Shown in pieces: positions 42,742-51,690 of a DNA stretch of 64,000 bases (position 1 is the first letter of the stretch; each line of letters starts with the position of its first letter). The notes beneath the pieces were generated by a model. The model had not been told where the DNA came from, made no database searches, and was given only the letters and a program-made list of their open reading frames with translations. Origin of the DNA: Jeotgalibacillus marinus (GTDB lineage Bacteria; Bacillota; Bacilli; Bacillales; Jeotgalibacillaceae); contig NZ_JBFMIA010000003.1 of the NCBI RefSeq assembly GCF_040801915.1, positions 1 to 64,000 on the forward strand, given 5' to 3'. The translations under genes and the position numbers were made by a program.

Positions 42742-44835
42742 TTAAAAGTCGATATAGTGCTCTGGATTTACAGAGTTTGATTTATTACCATTCCAAGTCC
42801 CTTTGTGTAGCTCAAAGTGTAAGTGCTGTCCGAAAGAATAACCAGTGTTCCCCATGTTTCCTAATAATTGACCCTGGGACACTTTATCACCAGCATTTAC
42901 GGTTCTTGAACCATCTCTCATATGAGCATATACGGTTTCCCATACTTGACCATCAATTTCATGCTGAATCATTACTACTTGACCATATGAACTAGAATTA
43001 TATGATTGGCTTACTGTACCCGATGCAGCCGATAAAACCTTTATTCCATCACCGTTTCTAGCTAAGTCAATTCCATGATGGAAATCAAGAGGCGGTCTTG
43101 GACCGTACCTATCAAATATTGTATAGGTGTCAACAAGTGGAAGTTGGAATTCTTGCTCATTGTCATTTTCACTTAGATTTATAGCAAAATATGTGTTCGT
43201 ACCACCAGAAATAGTACGACCTCTCGCCATATTTCCAATTACTGCATTATTATTACATGTACTCGTAAGGCCCACTGCTTCAATATGTTCACCGTGTATA
43301 TGGTTACCACTTACAAGATTGTTGTTGGCTCCGGCGGATAAGCGAATGTGGATCCCTGAAGAACCAAAGACCTTGTTACCAGTCACATTCACATAATCTG
43401 TATTATCAGTTAAATAAATACCAAAGTTTCCAGTATTCCTGACATAGTTATTGGCTATGATTCCATGATTAACCTTATAGAGAGCAATTCCAAATGAGGC
43501 TGTTGTATCAACCGTGTTATTAATAATTGATACTCTAGACATCGCGCCTCCCTCAAAGCTAATTCCTCTCGCTGATTTAGTGTTGTCAATCGTATTTCCA
43601 TTTATAGTTATTCTGTTAATATTTCCAGTAAACCACATCGAAGAGGCATTACCATTTGACAGTGTGTTCCCTGTGATATTCATTCTTGTCGCGTTCCTAA
43701 AGTAGAATGTATTACCATTGTTACCATCACAAGAGTTACCAACAATCGTAACGTTGTGAGCTGAGTACCCATTATCCTCAGTAACAGAGATGGCATGACC
43801 CAGCCTGTGAGACCCGTTAATGACATTGTTAGCAACCGTCCAACCGCAAGAGTCCTGTTGAGTCGATCGAATTTCTACTCCTTCACCACAATTAATCATC
43901 GTATTTCCTGAAACAACAACGTCATTCCAGTCAAATCCCCTAACTGCTTGAGCTTCCAAGTTTTCAAAGTGATTCCCAATGATTCTTATATTGGTTGCTG
44001 GAAACCCCGTTACTGCTGAATGGGTACCAACTCCACGTGAAGTACTTAAAAAAGAACAACCTTGAACGAGTACATCTTGACAAGGTGTATTATCGTAAAT
44101 ACCCATATGAGGGAAAGCGTCTGAACTAATCATCAAGTCAATTTGAATCGCTTCTGTAAGTCTCTCTCCAGAATATTGACTAAAGGTACAGTTGACGATC
44201 TTTGCACCATAGATTGAATTGATCTCAATCGAATGTGAGTCGTAATTGTTGATAAAATTGACCTCTTTTATTGTAATGTTACGAGCATGAGCAAACATAA
44301 TCTCTGAAGCTCTCGAGTTTATATTTCCCCCTCCGTCAATCGTTCCACCTTCAATCAAGATATTCCCTTGACCGTTGTACAAAGTATATTGATCGTCTCG
44401 TCTACCATTTAAGAACATAGGACTAAAAGCGGAACCTCTTTCGATCACAGCCTTATGGGATAAGAGAATTTTAGTGCCTTGGAATACTTCAAGTGTGTTG
44501 TGAACTTTATAGACTCCATCAGGGAAAAATAAAGTACCTCCACTGTTAGATTGGATGTGATCCAACGCGCTTTGGATGGCTTCCGTGTCGTCCGTCACAC
44601 CATCTCCTACCGCCCCGTAATCTTTAACGTTGATAGCGTAATCATCCTTTTGGCTTGAATAGTTCTCACAATCTTGAGTATAACCATTTGCTAATTTAGC
44701 AGACTCCCATTTTTCGTCAAGATCCTTGATCTCCTGCATTTTTTCATCTGAATCCCCCAATTTTGATTCAGCAATTAGCTTTTCAGCCACTTCCATCATT
44801 TCGTTACGTAATGTTAAATATTGTTCTTTTGTCAT
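42742..44835 (-). CDS. Tailspike-like beta-helix protein with C-terminal M23 peptidase domain
   Basis: A 697-residue protein in three parts. Residues 1-65 form a charged, probably coiled-coil N-terminus (MTKEQYLTLRNEMMEVAEKL). Residues about 70-565 are a pectate-lyase-like right-handed beta-helix opening INVKDYGAVGDGVTDDTEAI, with many ITGNTLSN-type coils. Residues 580-697 are a lysostaphin-like M23 domain: HHGIDLARNGDG, VMIQHEIDG, YAHMRDGSRTV, HLHFELHKG; the zinc ligands are the first His-x3-Asp and the His-x-His. The combination would bind a surface glycan and cut peptidoglycan, as in phage tail lysins. No signal peptide. AGGAGG precedes the ATG. Confidence 0.82.
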   Translation of the reverse strand: MTKEQYLTLRNEMMEVAEKLIAESKLGDSDEKMQEIKDLDEKWESAKLANGYTQDCENYSSQKDDYAINVKDYGAVGDGVTDDTEAIQSALDHIQSNSGGTLFFPDGVYKVHNTLEVFQGTKILLSHKAVIERGSAFSPMFLNGRRDDQYTLYNGQGNILIEGGTIDGGGNINSRASEIMFAHARNITIKEVNFINNYDSHSIEINSIYGAKIVNCTFSQYSGERLTEAIQIDLMISSDAFPHMGIYDNTPCQDVLVQGCSFLSTSRGVGTHSAVTGFPATNIRIIGNHFENLEAQAVRGFDWNDVVVSGNTMINCGEGVEIRSTQQDSCGWTVANNVINGSHRLGHAISVTEDNGYSAHNVTIVGNSCDGNNGNTFYFRNATRMNITGNTLSNGNASSMWFTGNINRITINGNTIDNTKSARGISFEGGAMSRVSIINNTVDTTASFGIALYKVNHGIIANNYVRNTGNFGIYLTDNTDYVNVTGNKVFGSSGIHIRLSAGANNNLVSGNHIHGEHIEAVGLTSTCNNNAVIGNMARGRTISGGTNTYFAINLSENDNEQEFQLPLVDTYTIFDRYGPRPPLDFHHGIDLARNGDGIKVLSAASGTVSQSYNSSSYGQVVMIQHEIDGQVWETVYAHMRDGSRTVNAGDKVSQGQLLGNMGNTGYSFGQHLHFELHKGTWNGNKSNSVNPEHYIDF

Positions 44836-44897
44836 GTAAATATCCTCCTCATCATGTCAATAAATGTAGGTTCTCTTTTTCTTTTTGTTGCAGCAAA

Positions 44898-44937
44898 AAA
44901 TCCGTTTAACTGTTCATTTGAACAGTTAAACGGATTT
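44898..44937 (-). terminator. Terminator between the two tailspike paralogues
   Basis: A perfect 19-bp stem (44898-44916 with 44919-44937) followed by six T's on the minus strand terminates the gene at 45087-46802. A weaker version of the same hairpin lies upstream of that gene near 46866-46900. Confidence 0.8.
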
Positions 44938-45086
44938 CATTTCTGACATTATTGATCACTTCTTGTGGAATTGTGCCTAAAACCACTCATGTTTCCCGCT
45001 AGTTTTATGAAGTCTAGCAACTTGCTCATCCATTCCTCTTTTAATGCTGTATGAAATTGGCAACGGTCTTTACTAGCCGAACCGTC

Positions 45087-46802
45087 TTAATTTACATTTT
45101 CAGCAAAATATGTGTTCGTACCACCAGAAATAGTACGACCTCTCGCCATATTGCCAATTACTGCATTATTATTACATGTACTCGTGATCCCAACTGCTTC
45201 ATTATGATCACCGTGTATATGGTTACCTTTTACAAGATTGTTGTTGGCTCCGGCGGATAAGCGAATGTGGATCCCTGAAGAACCAAAGACCTTGTTACCA
45301 GTCACATTCACATAATCTGTATTATCAGTTAAATAAATACCAAAGTTTCCAGTATTCCTGACATAGTTATTGGCTATGATTCCATGATTAACCTTATAGA
45401 GAGCAATTCCAAATGAGGCTGTTGTATCAACCGTGTTATTAATAATTGATACTCTAGACATCGCGCCTCCCTCAAAGCTAATTCCTCTCGCTGATTTAGT
45501 GTTGTCAATCGTATTTCCATTTATAGTTATTCTGTTAATATTTCCAGTAAACCACATCGAAGAGGCATTACCATTTGACAGTGTGTTCCCTGTGATATTC
45601 ATTCTTGTCGCGTTCCTAAAGTAGAATGTATTACCATTGTTACCATCACAAGAGTTACCAACAATCGTAACGTTGTGAGCTGAGTACCCATTATCCTCAG
45701 TAACAGAGATGGCATGACCCAGCCTGTGAGACCCGTTAATGACATTGTTAGCAACCGTCCAACCGCAAGAGTCCTGTTGAGTCGATCGAATTTCTACTCC
45801 TTCACCACAATTAATCATCGTATTTCCTGAAACAACAACGTCATTCCAGTCAAATCCCCTAACTGCTTGAGCTTCCAAGTTTTCAAAGTGATTCCCAATG
45901 ATTCTTATATTGGTTGCTGGAAACCCCGTTACTGCTGAATGGGTACCAACTCCACGTGAAGTACTTAAAAAAGAACAACCTTGAACGAGTACATCTTGAC
46001 AAGGTGTATTATCGTAAATACCCATATGAGGGAAAGCGTCTGAACTAATCATCAAGTCAATTTGAATCGCTTCTGTAAGTCTCTCTCCAGAATATTGACT
46101 AAAGGTACAGTTGACGATCTTTGCACCATAGATTGAATTGATCTCAATCGAATGTGAGTCGTAATTGTTGATAAAATTGACCTCTTTTATTGTAATGTTA
46201 CGAGCATGAGCAAACATAATCTCTGAAGCTCTCGAGTTTATATTTCCCCCTCCGTCAATCGTTCCACCTTCAATCAAGATATTCCCTTGACCGTTGTACA
46301 AAGTATATTGATCGTCTCGTCTACCATTTAAGAACATAGGACTAAAAGCGGAACCTCTTTCGATCACAGCCTTATGGGATAAGAGAATTTTAGTGCCTTG
46401 GAATACTTCAAGTGTGTTGTGAACTTTATAGACTCCATCAGGGAAAAATAAAGTACCTCCACTGTTAGATTGGATGTGATCCAACGCGCTTTGGATGGCT
46501 TCCGTGTCGTCCGTCACACCATCTCCTACCGCCCCGTAATCTTTAACGTTAATAGGGTAATCACTCTTTTCACTTGCATAGTCCAAACGGTCTTGAACAT
46601 AACCATCTTTCGCGTTTACTTCATCGTTGTCTTTCAATGCTTTTAAGTTAGCGTTTGCTAATTTAGTAGACTCCCATTTTGCGTAAAGATCTTTGATCTC
46701 CTGCATTTTTGTATCTGAATCTTCAAAGTTCGATTCAGCAATTAGTTTTTCAGCTGTTTTCATCATTTCGTTACGTAGTACTAAGTATTGTTCTTTTTCC
46801 AT
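45087..46802 (-). CDS. Tailspike-like beta-helix protein without the M23 domain
   Basis: A 571-residue paralogue of the protein at 42742-44835. The N-terminal helix is longer (adds NLKALKDNDEVNAKDGYVQD) and differs, while the beta-helix from INVKDYGAVGDG onward is essentially identical. It ends SGGTNTYFAENVN, exactly where the partner continues into its linker and peptidase domain. There is a good AGGAGG site before the ATG. The partner probably arose by duplication followed by loss or gain of the peptidase end. Likely function: trimeric glycan-binding spike; catalytic residues cannot be assigned. Confidence 0.8.
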   Translation of the reverse strand: MEKEQYLVLRNEMMKTAEKLIAESNFEDSDTKMQEIKDLYAKWESTKLANANLKALKDNDEVNAKDGYVQDRLDYASEKSDYPINVKDYGAVGDGVTDDTEAIQSALDHIQSNSGGTLFFPDGVYKVHNTLEVFQGTKILLSHKAVIERGSAFSPMFLNGRRDDQYTLYNGQGNILIEGGTIDGGGNINSRASEIMFAHARNITIKEVNFINNYDSHSIEINSIYGAKIVNCTFSQYSGERLTEAIQIDLMISSDAFPHMGIYDNTPCQDVLVQGCSFLSTSRGVGTHSAVTGFPATNIRIIGNHFENLEAQAVRGFDWNDVVVSGNTMINCGEGVEIRSTQQDSCGWTVANNVINGSHRLGHAISVTEDNGYSAHNVTIVGNSCDGNNGNTFYFRNATRMNITGNTLSNGNASSMWFTGNINRITINGNTIDNTKSARGISFEGGAMSRVSIINNTVDTTASFGIALYKVNHGIIANNYVRNTGNFGIYLTDNTDYVNVTGNKVFGSSGIHIRLSAGANNNLVKGNHIHGDHNEAVGITSTCNNNAVIGNMARGRTISGGTNTYFAENVN

Positions 46803-46900
46803 GTTAATGTCCTCCTCGTAATGTCAGTAAATATAGGTTACCTATTGCTTTTTGTTGCAGAAAAAATCCGTCTCACTGTTTGAGCAGTTAAACGGATTTC

Positions 46901-47264
46901 ATTTCTAACTTTATTGATCACTTTTTGTGGAATTGTGCCTGAAACACTTTTACGAGAATCTTTCAACATTCTTCACATCCCACTCTTGACCGTTGTTTTT
47001 AGGTTTTAGCTTATCCTCAACATCTAAATGGCAAAGCCCTTCAAAAGCTCCTGTTCCTGCTCCACCACCTCCTTTAATCGAGAGTCAAAAGCCTTGATAA
47101 ACTTGCTACGAGCGCAAATCAAAAAGCAGGCTAATTGCCTGCCTTAGTTTTTTATTTTTACTTCTTCCACTCTTTCACCTCTTCTTTCGCTTTTTTCAAG
47201 CAACGTCATGTGATTGTAGAAGCAAGTCTGATTTATAGTCAGAAGTGTCTATATATAGGGTACT
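46901..47264. other. Gap with decayed fragments
   Basis: No intact gene. A short minus-strand frame near 47145-47210 ending KKAKEEVKEWKK looks like the tail of a lost coding sequence; a GCAGGC/GCCTGC hairpin follows at 47121-47150. Confidence 0.3.
47121..47150. terminator. Hairpin terminator
   Basis: GCAGGC (47126-47131) and GCCTGC (47137-47142) pair around TAATT, with T runs on both strands. Confidence 0.5.
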
Positions 47265-47462
47265 CTACACCGAGATAAAGTAAGACATTGGGACGAATTT
47301 TTTTATTTCCTTCCCTTTTACAAATACCACTTTCATCTTGCTTAATCCCTCATGCATCAGTTCCAATCTACGTTTCTCTAAATTCTCTATCTGTTTCGTT
47401 ACGAACCATCTGTGACCAACTTTATGCTTCTGCATAGTTTCGGAGAGTAACTCCATAAACAC
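47265..47462 (-). CDS. Doubtful small basic protein
   Basis: A 65-residue frame (starting MFMELLSETMQKHKVGHRWF) with mixed charged helix. The putative start is GTG and I see no ribosome binding site, so this may be the end of a broken gene. No family recognised. Confidence 0.2.
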   Translation of the reverse strand: MFMELLSETMQKHKVGHRWFVTKQIENLEKRRLELMHEGLSKMKVVFVKGKEIKKFVPMSYFISV

Positions 47463-47524
47463 TTTAAGCAGATTAAGTCGAAGTTTATATGATATAATTA
47501 ACCAAAATTTTTTGGAGGATGGTT

Positions 47525-47725
47525 ATGGATAACATGTTTATTTTTATATTTTTTCTTATCGCTGTTGCACTGATCACGATAGGAGTAATATCATTCGTCC
47601 TATTTATACGAAGACTATTAGTTAATTCACATGCTAAAAGAAATAACCACGCTAAAAACATTGAAGAATTAAAACATAAATTAGATAGAATCATCGTTTT
47701 ACTCGAGAAAGAAAGAGGTAATTAA
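47525..47725 (+). CDS. Small single-span membrane protein (DUF4083-like)
   Basis: A 66-residue protein: one membrane segment at the N-terminus (MFIFIFFLIAVALITIGVIS) followed by a basic stretch and a short amphipathic helix LKHKLDRIIVLLEKERG. This layout is that of the small DUF4083-type proteins common in Bacilli, of unknown function. GGAGGA lies five bases before the ATG and TATAAT (47493-47498) serves as a -10. It is an isolated plus-strand gene with its own terminator. Confidence 0.6.
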   Translation: MDNMFIFIFFLIAVALITIGVISFVLFIRRLLVNSHAKRNNHAKNIEELKHKLDRIIVLLEKERGN

Positions 47726-47795
47726 ATCTTCACTTTCCAGTCCCTGGACCATCATTGCTATAATACCCGGCATTATGACGGAAAATTCATTATTT

Positions 47796-47822
47796 AAGCA
47801 TCTATAAATTAAGATGCTTTTG
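47796..47822 (+). terminator. Terminator of the small membrane protein gene
   Basis: AAGCATCT and AGATGCTT pair around an eight-base loop and are followed by T's. Confidence 0.65.
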
Positions 47823-48030
47823 TTATTGCTCTCTAACTAAATGTCGCATGATATGTCTAAAACGCTATACTTCTTTTTATCCTTCACTCCTTCACCTCCC
47901 ATCTATCATTTCTTTTAACGATCCATCTTGAAATCATTTCTTTGTTCATCCCCTCTTTACATATTGTGATAACAGTGAGTGAATCACTCTCATTGTTATC
48001 AATGTTCAGCTACATAGCGCCACATAAGGA

Positions 48031-48204
48031 TCACTCCTTAATTAATACAGTAATGTCTATCAAACGACGTAACTCGTAATAGTCCATATCGTGGATCGAC
48101 TTGCCTTTATTATTTTCTGTAATACCAGATGCCAATAGATCTTGAACAAATCTTTTTGCCATTGACTCATGTACTCTCTTCACGGCGTTATAAAGAATAG
48201 TCAT
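48031..48204 (-). CDS. Small 57-residue protein, perhaps FbpA-like
   Basis: MTILYNAVKRVHESMAKRFV then QDLLASGITENNKGKSIHDM and DYYELRRLIDITVLIKE. A TAGGAGGA site lies five bases before the ATG, so translation is well supported. The pattern of a basic helix, then LLASGI, a turn and a YYELRRL helix, resembles the Fur-regulated basic protein (FbpA) group of Bacilli. This is a weak resemblance and there is no Fur box that I can see. Confidence 0.5.
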   Translation of the reverse strand: MTILYNAVKRVHESMAKRFVQDLLASGITENNKGKSIHDMDYYELRRLIDITVLIKE

Positions 48205-49246
48205 TGATTTTCCTCCTAGGTTTTGTGGCGTTCATTATTGAACTTGCTGTAGCCAATCCAATTCGGATCACCTTTTTTGATCGCTAGCGCTCATTCAAAA
48301 GCTAGTTCATGCGATCCATGTTCTTCAGTAAGAAGGAGTGATTTAATCCCTCTAATCCCCCTCGTGTTTGATAATCTGTTTCTCGTTTAGAAAAAAAGAG
48401 ATCCTCCGAACCTTGGCTTTAGCGTCAGCTCTCCGTTTTTCTCGTTAGATTCTTCTTGCTTTTTGTTCCCTTAGATTCCGTTCCTAACTGCTTGTTCAGC
48501 GCATGGGATGATATCAACACCGAAACTAGATGTTTATCACTCTCTCCTACCCAATACAGATGTTGAACATATTATTCACATATTTAGCAAATTTTAAAAA
48601 GGAAGAGACGAGATATTAACTTGCTGTCGTAAATGAAGATGTTGATTTGATGCATCAAAAACGAAAAAACGACGTACTAACCATGATGCTATTTTTCAAT
48701 CAGTGTTGGTTTGTTCTGTGTGTGATTCCAACGTGGTAGCCAATCGTACCATCTAAAACCTACGTTGTAGAGCGTGAACGAGACCGCAGAAGGTATTCAG
48801 ATATTAGACAACGAGCATTGGAAAAAAGCATTGATATGAAAACAATTGAGTTTGATTTTATGAGGAATGATAAAAAGGAAATAAATCAAGATATCAGATA
48901 CTGAAAAAACGACTCCACATTGAACGCACGCAAGAAGACATACTTAGCATGTTTGCTTGCTAAAAAAGAATCCTACTAAAGAAGAATTCAATATGAATTC
49001 GGGGATTCGAATAACACATTAGAGAAACTTATACTTGAATTTTTCTAATTTGTTTGGACGCATCTGCTAGACATAAAGAGAATACAGCACTTGTTGTTTT
49101 ACAAATGATGCAATTTCCTTTTTTACATTAACTGTTGGTAATTAAAAGAACCTCGATTTCTCGAGGGGGGGTATTGACGTTCCATTAATGAAGATTTTCC
49201 TCTTCTTGGATTTTCGTTCTAAATGCTCTCTTCCACCTTATTCATT
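48205..49246. other. Kilobase of degenerate sequence
   Basis: No intact gene. It holds a look-alike of the intron-end sequence at 48329-48345, a plus-strand fragment at about 48509-48597 (STPKLDVYHSLLPNTDVEHI with a stop), and another at about 48765-48904 (RERDRRRYSDIRQRALEKSI, DMKTIEFDFMRNDKKEINQD). I assign none of these. Confidence 0.35.
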
Positions 49247-50662
49247 TCACCCGTTAATGTTTTTTTCTACTTTTTGGATCGGTGTAAGTGTCCGATGCTT
49301 TTCGCATGTAAAAGATTCTGTGAGCAATTCTTTCATCTGTTGCTCTAGGTGTTCAAAAGAATCTAGATGATTACCGTTTTGAACATCCTCTTCCATTTTG
49401 ATTAAAGGTTCTTGCGAATCAGGCTGAAGCTCGAGACCCCTTTCTTTTTCTAGATGAACATCATTTTTCTCTGTTAATTCATCTAGTTTTTGTAAAAATG
49501 TTTCATTCTCCACTTGTATACGTTTATTTTTTTCCTCACTTAATCTTCGTTGTTCTTCTGCAATTGCTAAACTTGACTTTAACTCATCTATTTGTTCCTG
49601 CAACACTTTTTGATTTCTTCTCTGACCCTCTTGTTCCGTATGAGAGGTCTGAATAGTGGACTTAAGCTTCTTTTGTAGTACCTCTTTTTCTTTTTCAGAA
49701 AAAGCAATTTGACGTTTTAATTCCACTTGTACTCGTTCCATATCATTTTTATGTTCATTTGTTTCCTTTTCCAACATATCATAGGCAGCTTGCTGTGACT
49801 CGCATTCTTGTTGCTTATGATTCAAGCGATTCATCAGTACTCGTATTTCTCTTTTCTGAACATCTAACCTCTCTATATAGCTAGTTTGTTTATTAGCAAG
49901 ATCCACTTTTTCTTTTTGGTACGTACTTCTTTCTTTTAACAAATTTTCATTCTCTGCTTGTATACGTTTATTTTTTTCTTCACTCATGTTCTGTTGTTCT
50001 TCTGCAAGTGCTAAGTTTGACTTTAACTCATTTATTTGTCCGTGCAACGCTTTTTGGTTTCTTCTTTGATTCTCTTGTTCCGTATGGGATGTCTGGATAG
50101 TGGTCTCAAGCTTCTCTTGTAAGATCTCTTTTTCTTTTTCAGAAAAGTCAATTTGATGTTTTAATTCCACTTCTACTCGTTCCATATCGTTTTTATATTC
50201 GTTTGATTCTTTTGCCAACATATCATAGGCAGCTTGCTGTGACTCGCATTCTTGTTGCTTCTGATTCAATCGATTCATCAGTACACGTATTTCATTTTTC
50301 TGAACATCCAACCTCGCTATATAGCTAGTTTGTTCACTTACAAGATCTTCTTTTTCTTTTTGATACGTAGATGTTTCTTCTTTAAGTTCTTCTAGTTGCT
50401 CCTTGAGGAATTGTACTTGTTTTTTTGTGTCACGAGATCGCTTATTTAGCAGTTCATTCGTTTGCGTGAAGCGTTTAGATACCTCCTCGAACTCTTTCGA
50501 TAATTCATTATTTTTATTTTGTAAGCTATCAATCATGGAGTAGTGGTAATTTTCCTGATACTGCTTGACTTTAGCCTTGTATTTTATTAATTCTGAGTTT
50601 AAATGAATCACTTTTTGCTGCAGTTGAATAGGATCTTTTGTGAACTCTCTTCTATCGTGCAT
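49247..50662 (-). CDS. Long coiled-coil protein with a 148-residue tandem duplication
   Basis: A 471-residue, almost wholly coiled-coil protein without signal peptide or membrane span. Two 148-residue (444-bp) units follow each other, each with YIARLDVQKNEIRVLMNRLN, KQQECESQQAAYDML and EKEKE-LQ-KL-TIQTSHTEQE type sequence; they differ at scattered sites. The N-terminus starts MHDRREFTKDPIQLQQKVIH and the C-terminus LTESFTCEKHRTLTPIQKVE. GGGAGG lies before the ATG. It sits in the accessory zone next to cotE; a structural role is possible but no family is recognised. Confidence 0.65.
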   Translation of the reverse strand: MHDRREFTKDPIQLQQKVIHLNSELIKYKAKVKQYQENYHYSMIDSLQNKNNELSKEFEEVSKRFTQTNELLNKRSRDTKKQVQFLKEQLEELKEETSTYQKEKEDLVSEQTSYIARLDVQKNEIRVLMNRLNQKQQECESQQAAYDMLAKESNEYKNDMERVEVELKHQIDFSEKEKEILQEKLETTIQTSHTEQENQRRNQKALHGQINELKSNLALAEEQQNMSEEKNKRIQAENENLLKERSTYQKEKVDLANKQTSYIERLDVQKREIRVLMNRLNHKQQECESQQAAYDMLEKETNEHKNDMERVQVELKRQIAFSEKEKEVLQKKLKSTIQTSHTEQEGQRRNQKVLQEQIDELKSSLAIAEEQRRLSEEKNKRIQVENETFLQKLDELTEKNDVHLEKERGLELQPDSQEPLIKMEEDVQNGNHLDSFEHLEQQMKELLTESFTCEKHRTLTPIQKVEKNING

Positions 50663-51067
50663 GATACGATCTACCTCCCGTTTTTTATTTTCTCATGACG
50701 CTAACTAAACGTTTTACCTGTCTATATGTGCTAAACAAGGAAAAGTGATAAGCCCAATTTAAGTAGGTGAACTTATCATTTGTATCATTGAGAAGATTGA
50801 CTCGAACTTGGTTCTACGTACATTCCTGAATTTTACTTGTCCACTCCGTTATCACTCCTTTAAAAAGCAGAAAGAGAGGAGAAGTTTCTTTCTTAATCTT
50901 TATGCTTGCTGCTTAATCGTCATCACCATTAGATACGCATTGTAGTGATATATGATCCACGCAGGAAAAGGAAAGAATGGACGAACAACAGCTATTGAAT
51001 AATCCAGTGTCGGTTTATGAGCAATGAATGTACATGAAACCGCCCGATCATAAGCAAACGAAATGAG
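50663..51067. other. Intergenic region
   Basis: An imperfect inverted repeat (AAGTGATAAG / CTTATCATTT, about 50741-50780) may be a terminator or operator. No gene seen. Confidence 0.3.
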
Positions 51068-51073
51068 TATAAT
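51068..51073 (+). promoter_or_regulatory. -10 element of the small basic gene
   Basis: TATAAT at 51068-51073 is 38 bp before the ATG; no clear -35. Confidence 0.4.
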
Positions 51074-51105
51074 GAATTATTCACTTCAAGGAGGTGTGAG
51101 CATTG

Positions 51106-51237
51106 ATGAGGCGTCCTACAAATCGAAAAAAAACATCCACCAAAAATGCTAGTTCTACTGTTGCTAATTCATCACCAAAACGAAAGAATAGTAAAAAAGG
51201 GGGATGTGGTTGTTGTGGTAAGAAGAAAAAAAAATAA
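51106..51237 (+). CDS. 43-residue basic, cysteine-containing small protein
   Basis: MRRPTNRKKTSTKNASSTVA, NSSPKRKNSKKGGCGCCGKK and KKK. It is very basic with a CGCCG knot near the C-terminus. AAGGAGGTG lies 11 bases before the ATG and eight before an in-frame TTG, so the protein may begin one codon earlier (TTG-ATG). A -10 element and a terminator flank it, which supports a real gene. Small basic proteins with a CxCC tail are seen among spore and nucleic-acid-binding proteins; function unknown. Confidence 0.55.
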   Translation: MRRPTNRKKTSTKNASSTVANSSPKRKNSKKGGCGCCGKKKKK

Positions 51238-51238
51238 A

Positions 51239-51271
51239 AAAACACATTTCAATAAAATGAAATGTGTTTCT
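51239..51271 (+). terminator. Terminator of the small basic gene
   Basis: AAACACATTTC and GAAATGTGTTTC pair around an eight-base loop, with T's after. Confidence 0.65.
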
Positions 51272-51326
51272 TCAAGTTTTAATCGCATGATCATTATATG
51301 GATATGATTCTTCATCAATATGAACA

Positions 51327-51651
51327 TCAGTCATTATAAAGTAATCGAACTGCTTCTGTTGCCTCAAATATTAGAGAACTGTACATTCAAGAGATAAATC
51401 ATGTTTATTGCTATAGTCTTCTCCTTTGCTCACAGCAAAAGCAAACCCAACAACCACCTCATATTCGGAGTGGCCCCAGTTGAAAAGTTCAGTGCAGTAA
51501 GAAGGAATGTACAGTCCTCATCTTTTATTTTATAAAATGTTAGTCTATCGTCACTTCTTTGTTCTGTAGGAAACACACGCGATTCGGTATGTTCCAATTC
51601 TGAATCGCCAATAAGATCTTATACTTTGATCACACATTGAAGAGCTGCCAT
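51327..51651 (-). pseudogene. Frameshifted small gene downstream of the aldehyde dehydrogenase
   Basis: Coding-like frames join as DLIGDSELEHTESRVFPTEQ, RSDDRLTFYKIKDEDCTFLL, then after a shift EYEVVVGFAFAVSKGEDYSN, and after another shift SLIFEATEAVRLLYND with TGA at 51327. An in-frame stop also follows the ATG at 51651. The protein is not recognised; it lies just downstream of the aldehyde dehydrogenase on the same strand and was probably its operon partner. Confidence 0.55.
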
Positions 51652-51690
51652 CACGCTCCACTATTTATTCCACCAGTCCTTTGATAGATC

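Noticed and set aside
40941..50662. A complete prophage or contractile-tail particle
   Set aside because: No terminase, portal, capsid, tube, sheath or baseplate gene is present; only lysis relics and spike or fibre genes.
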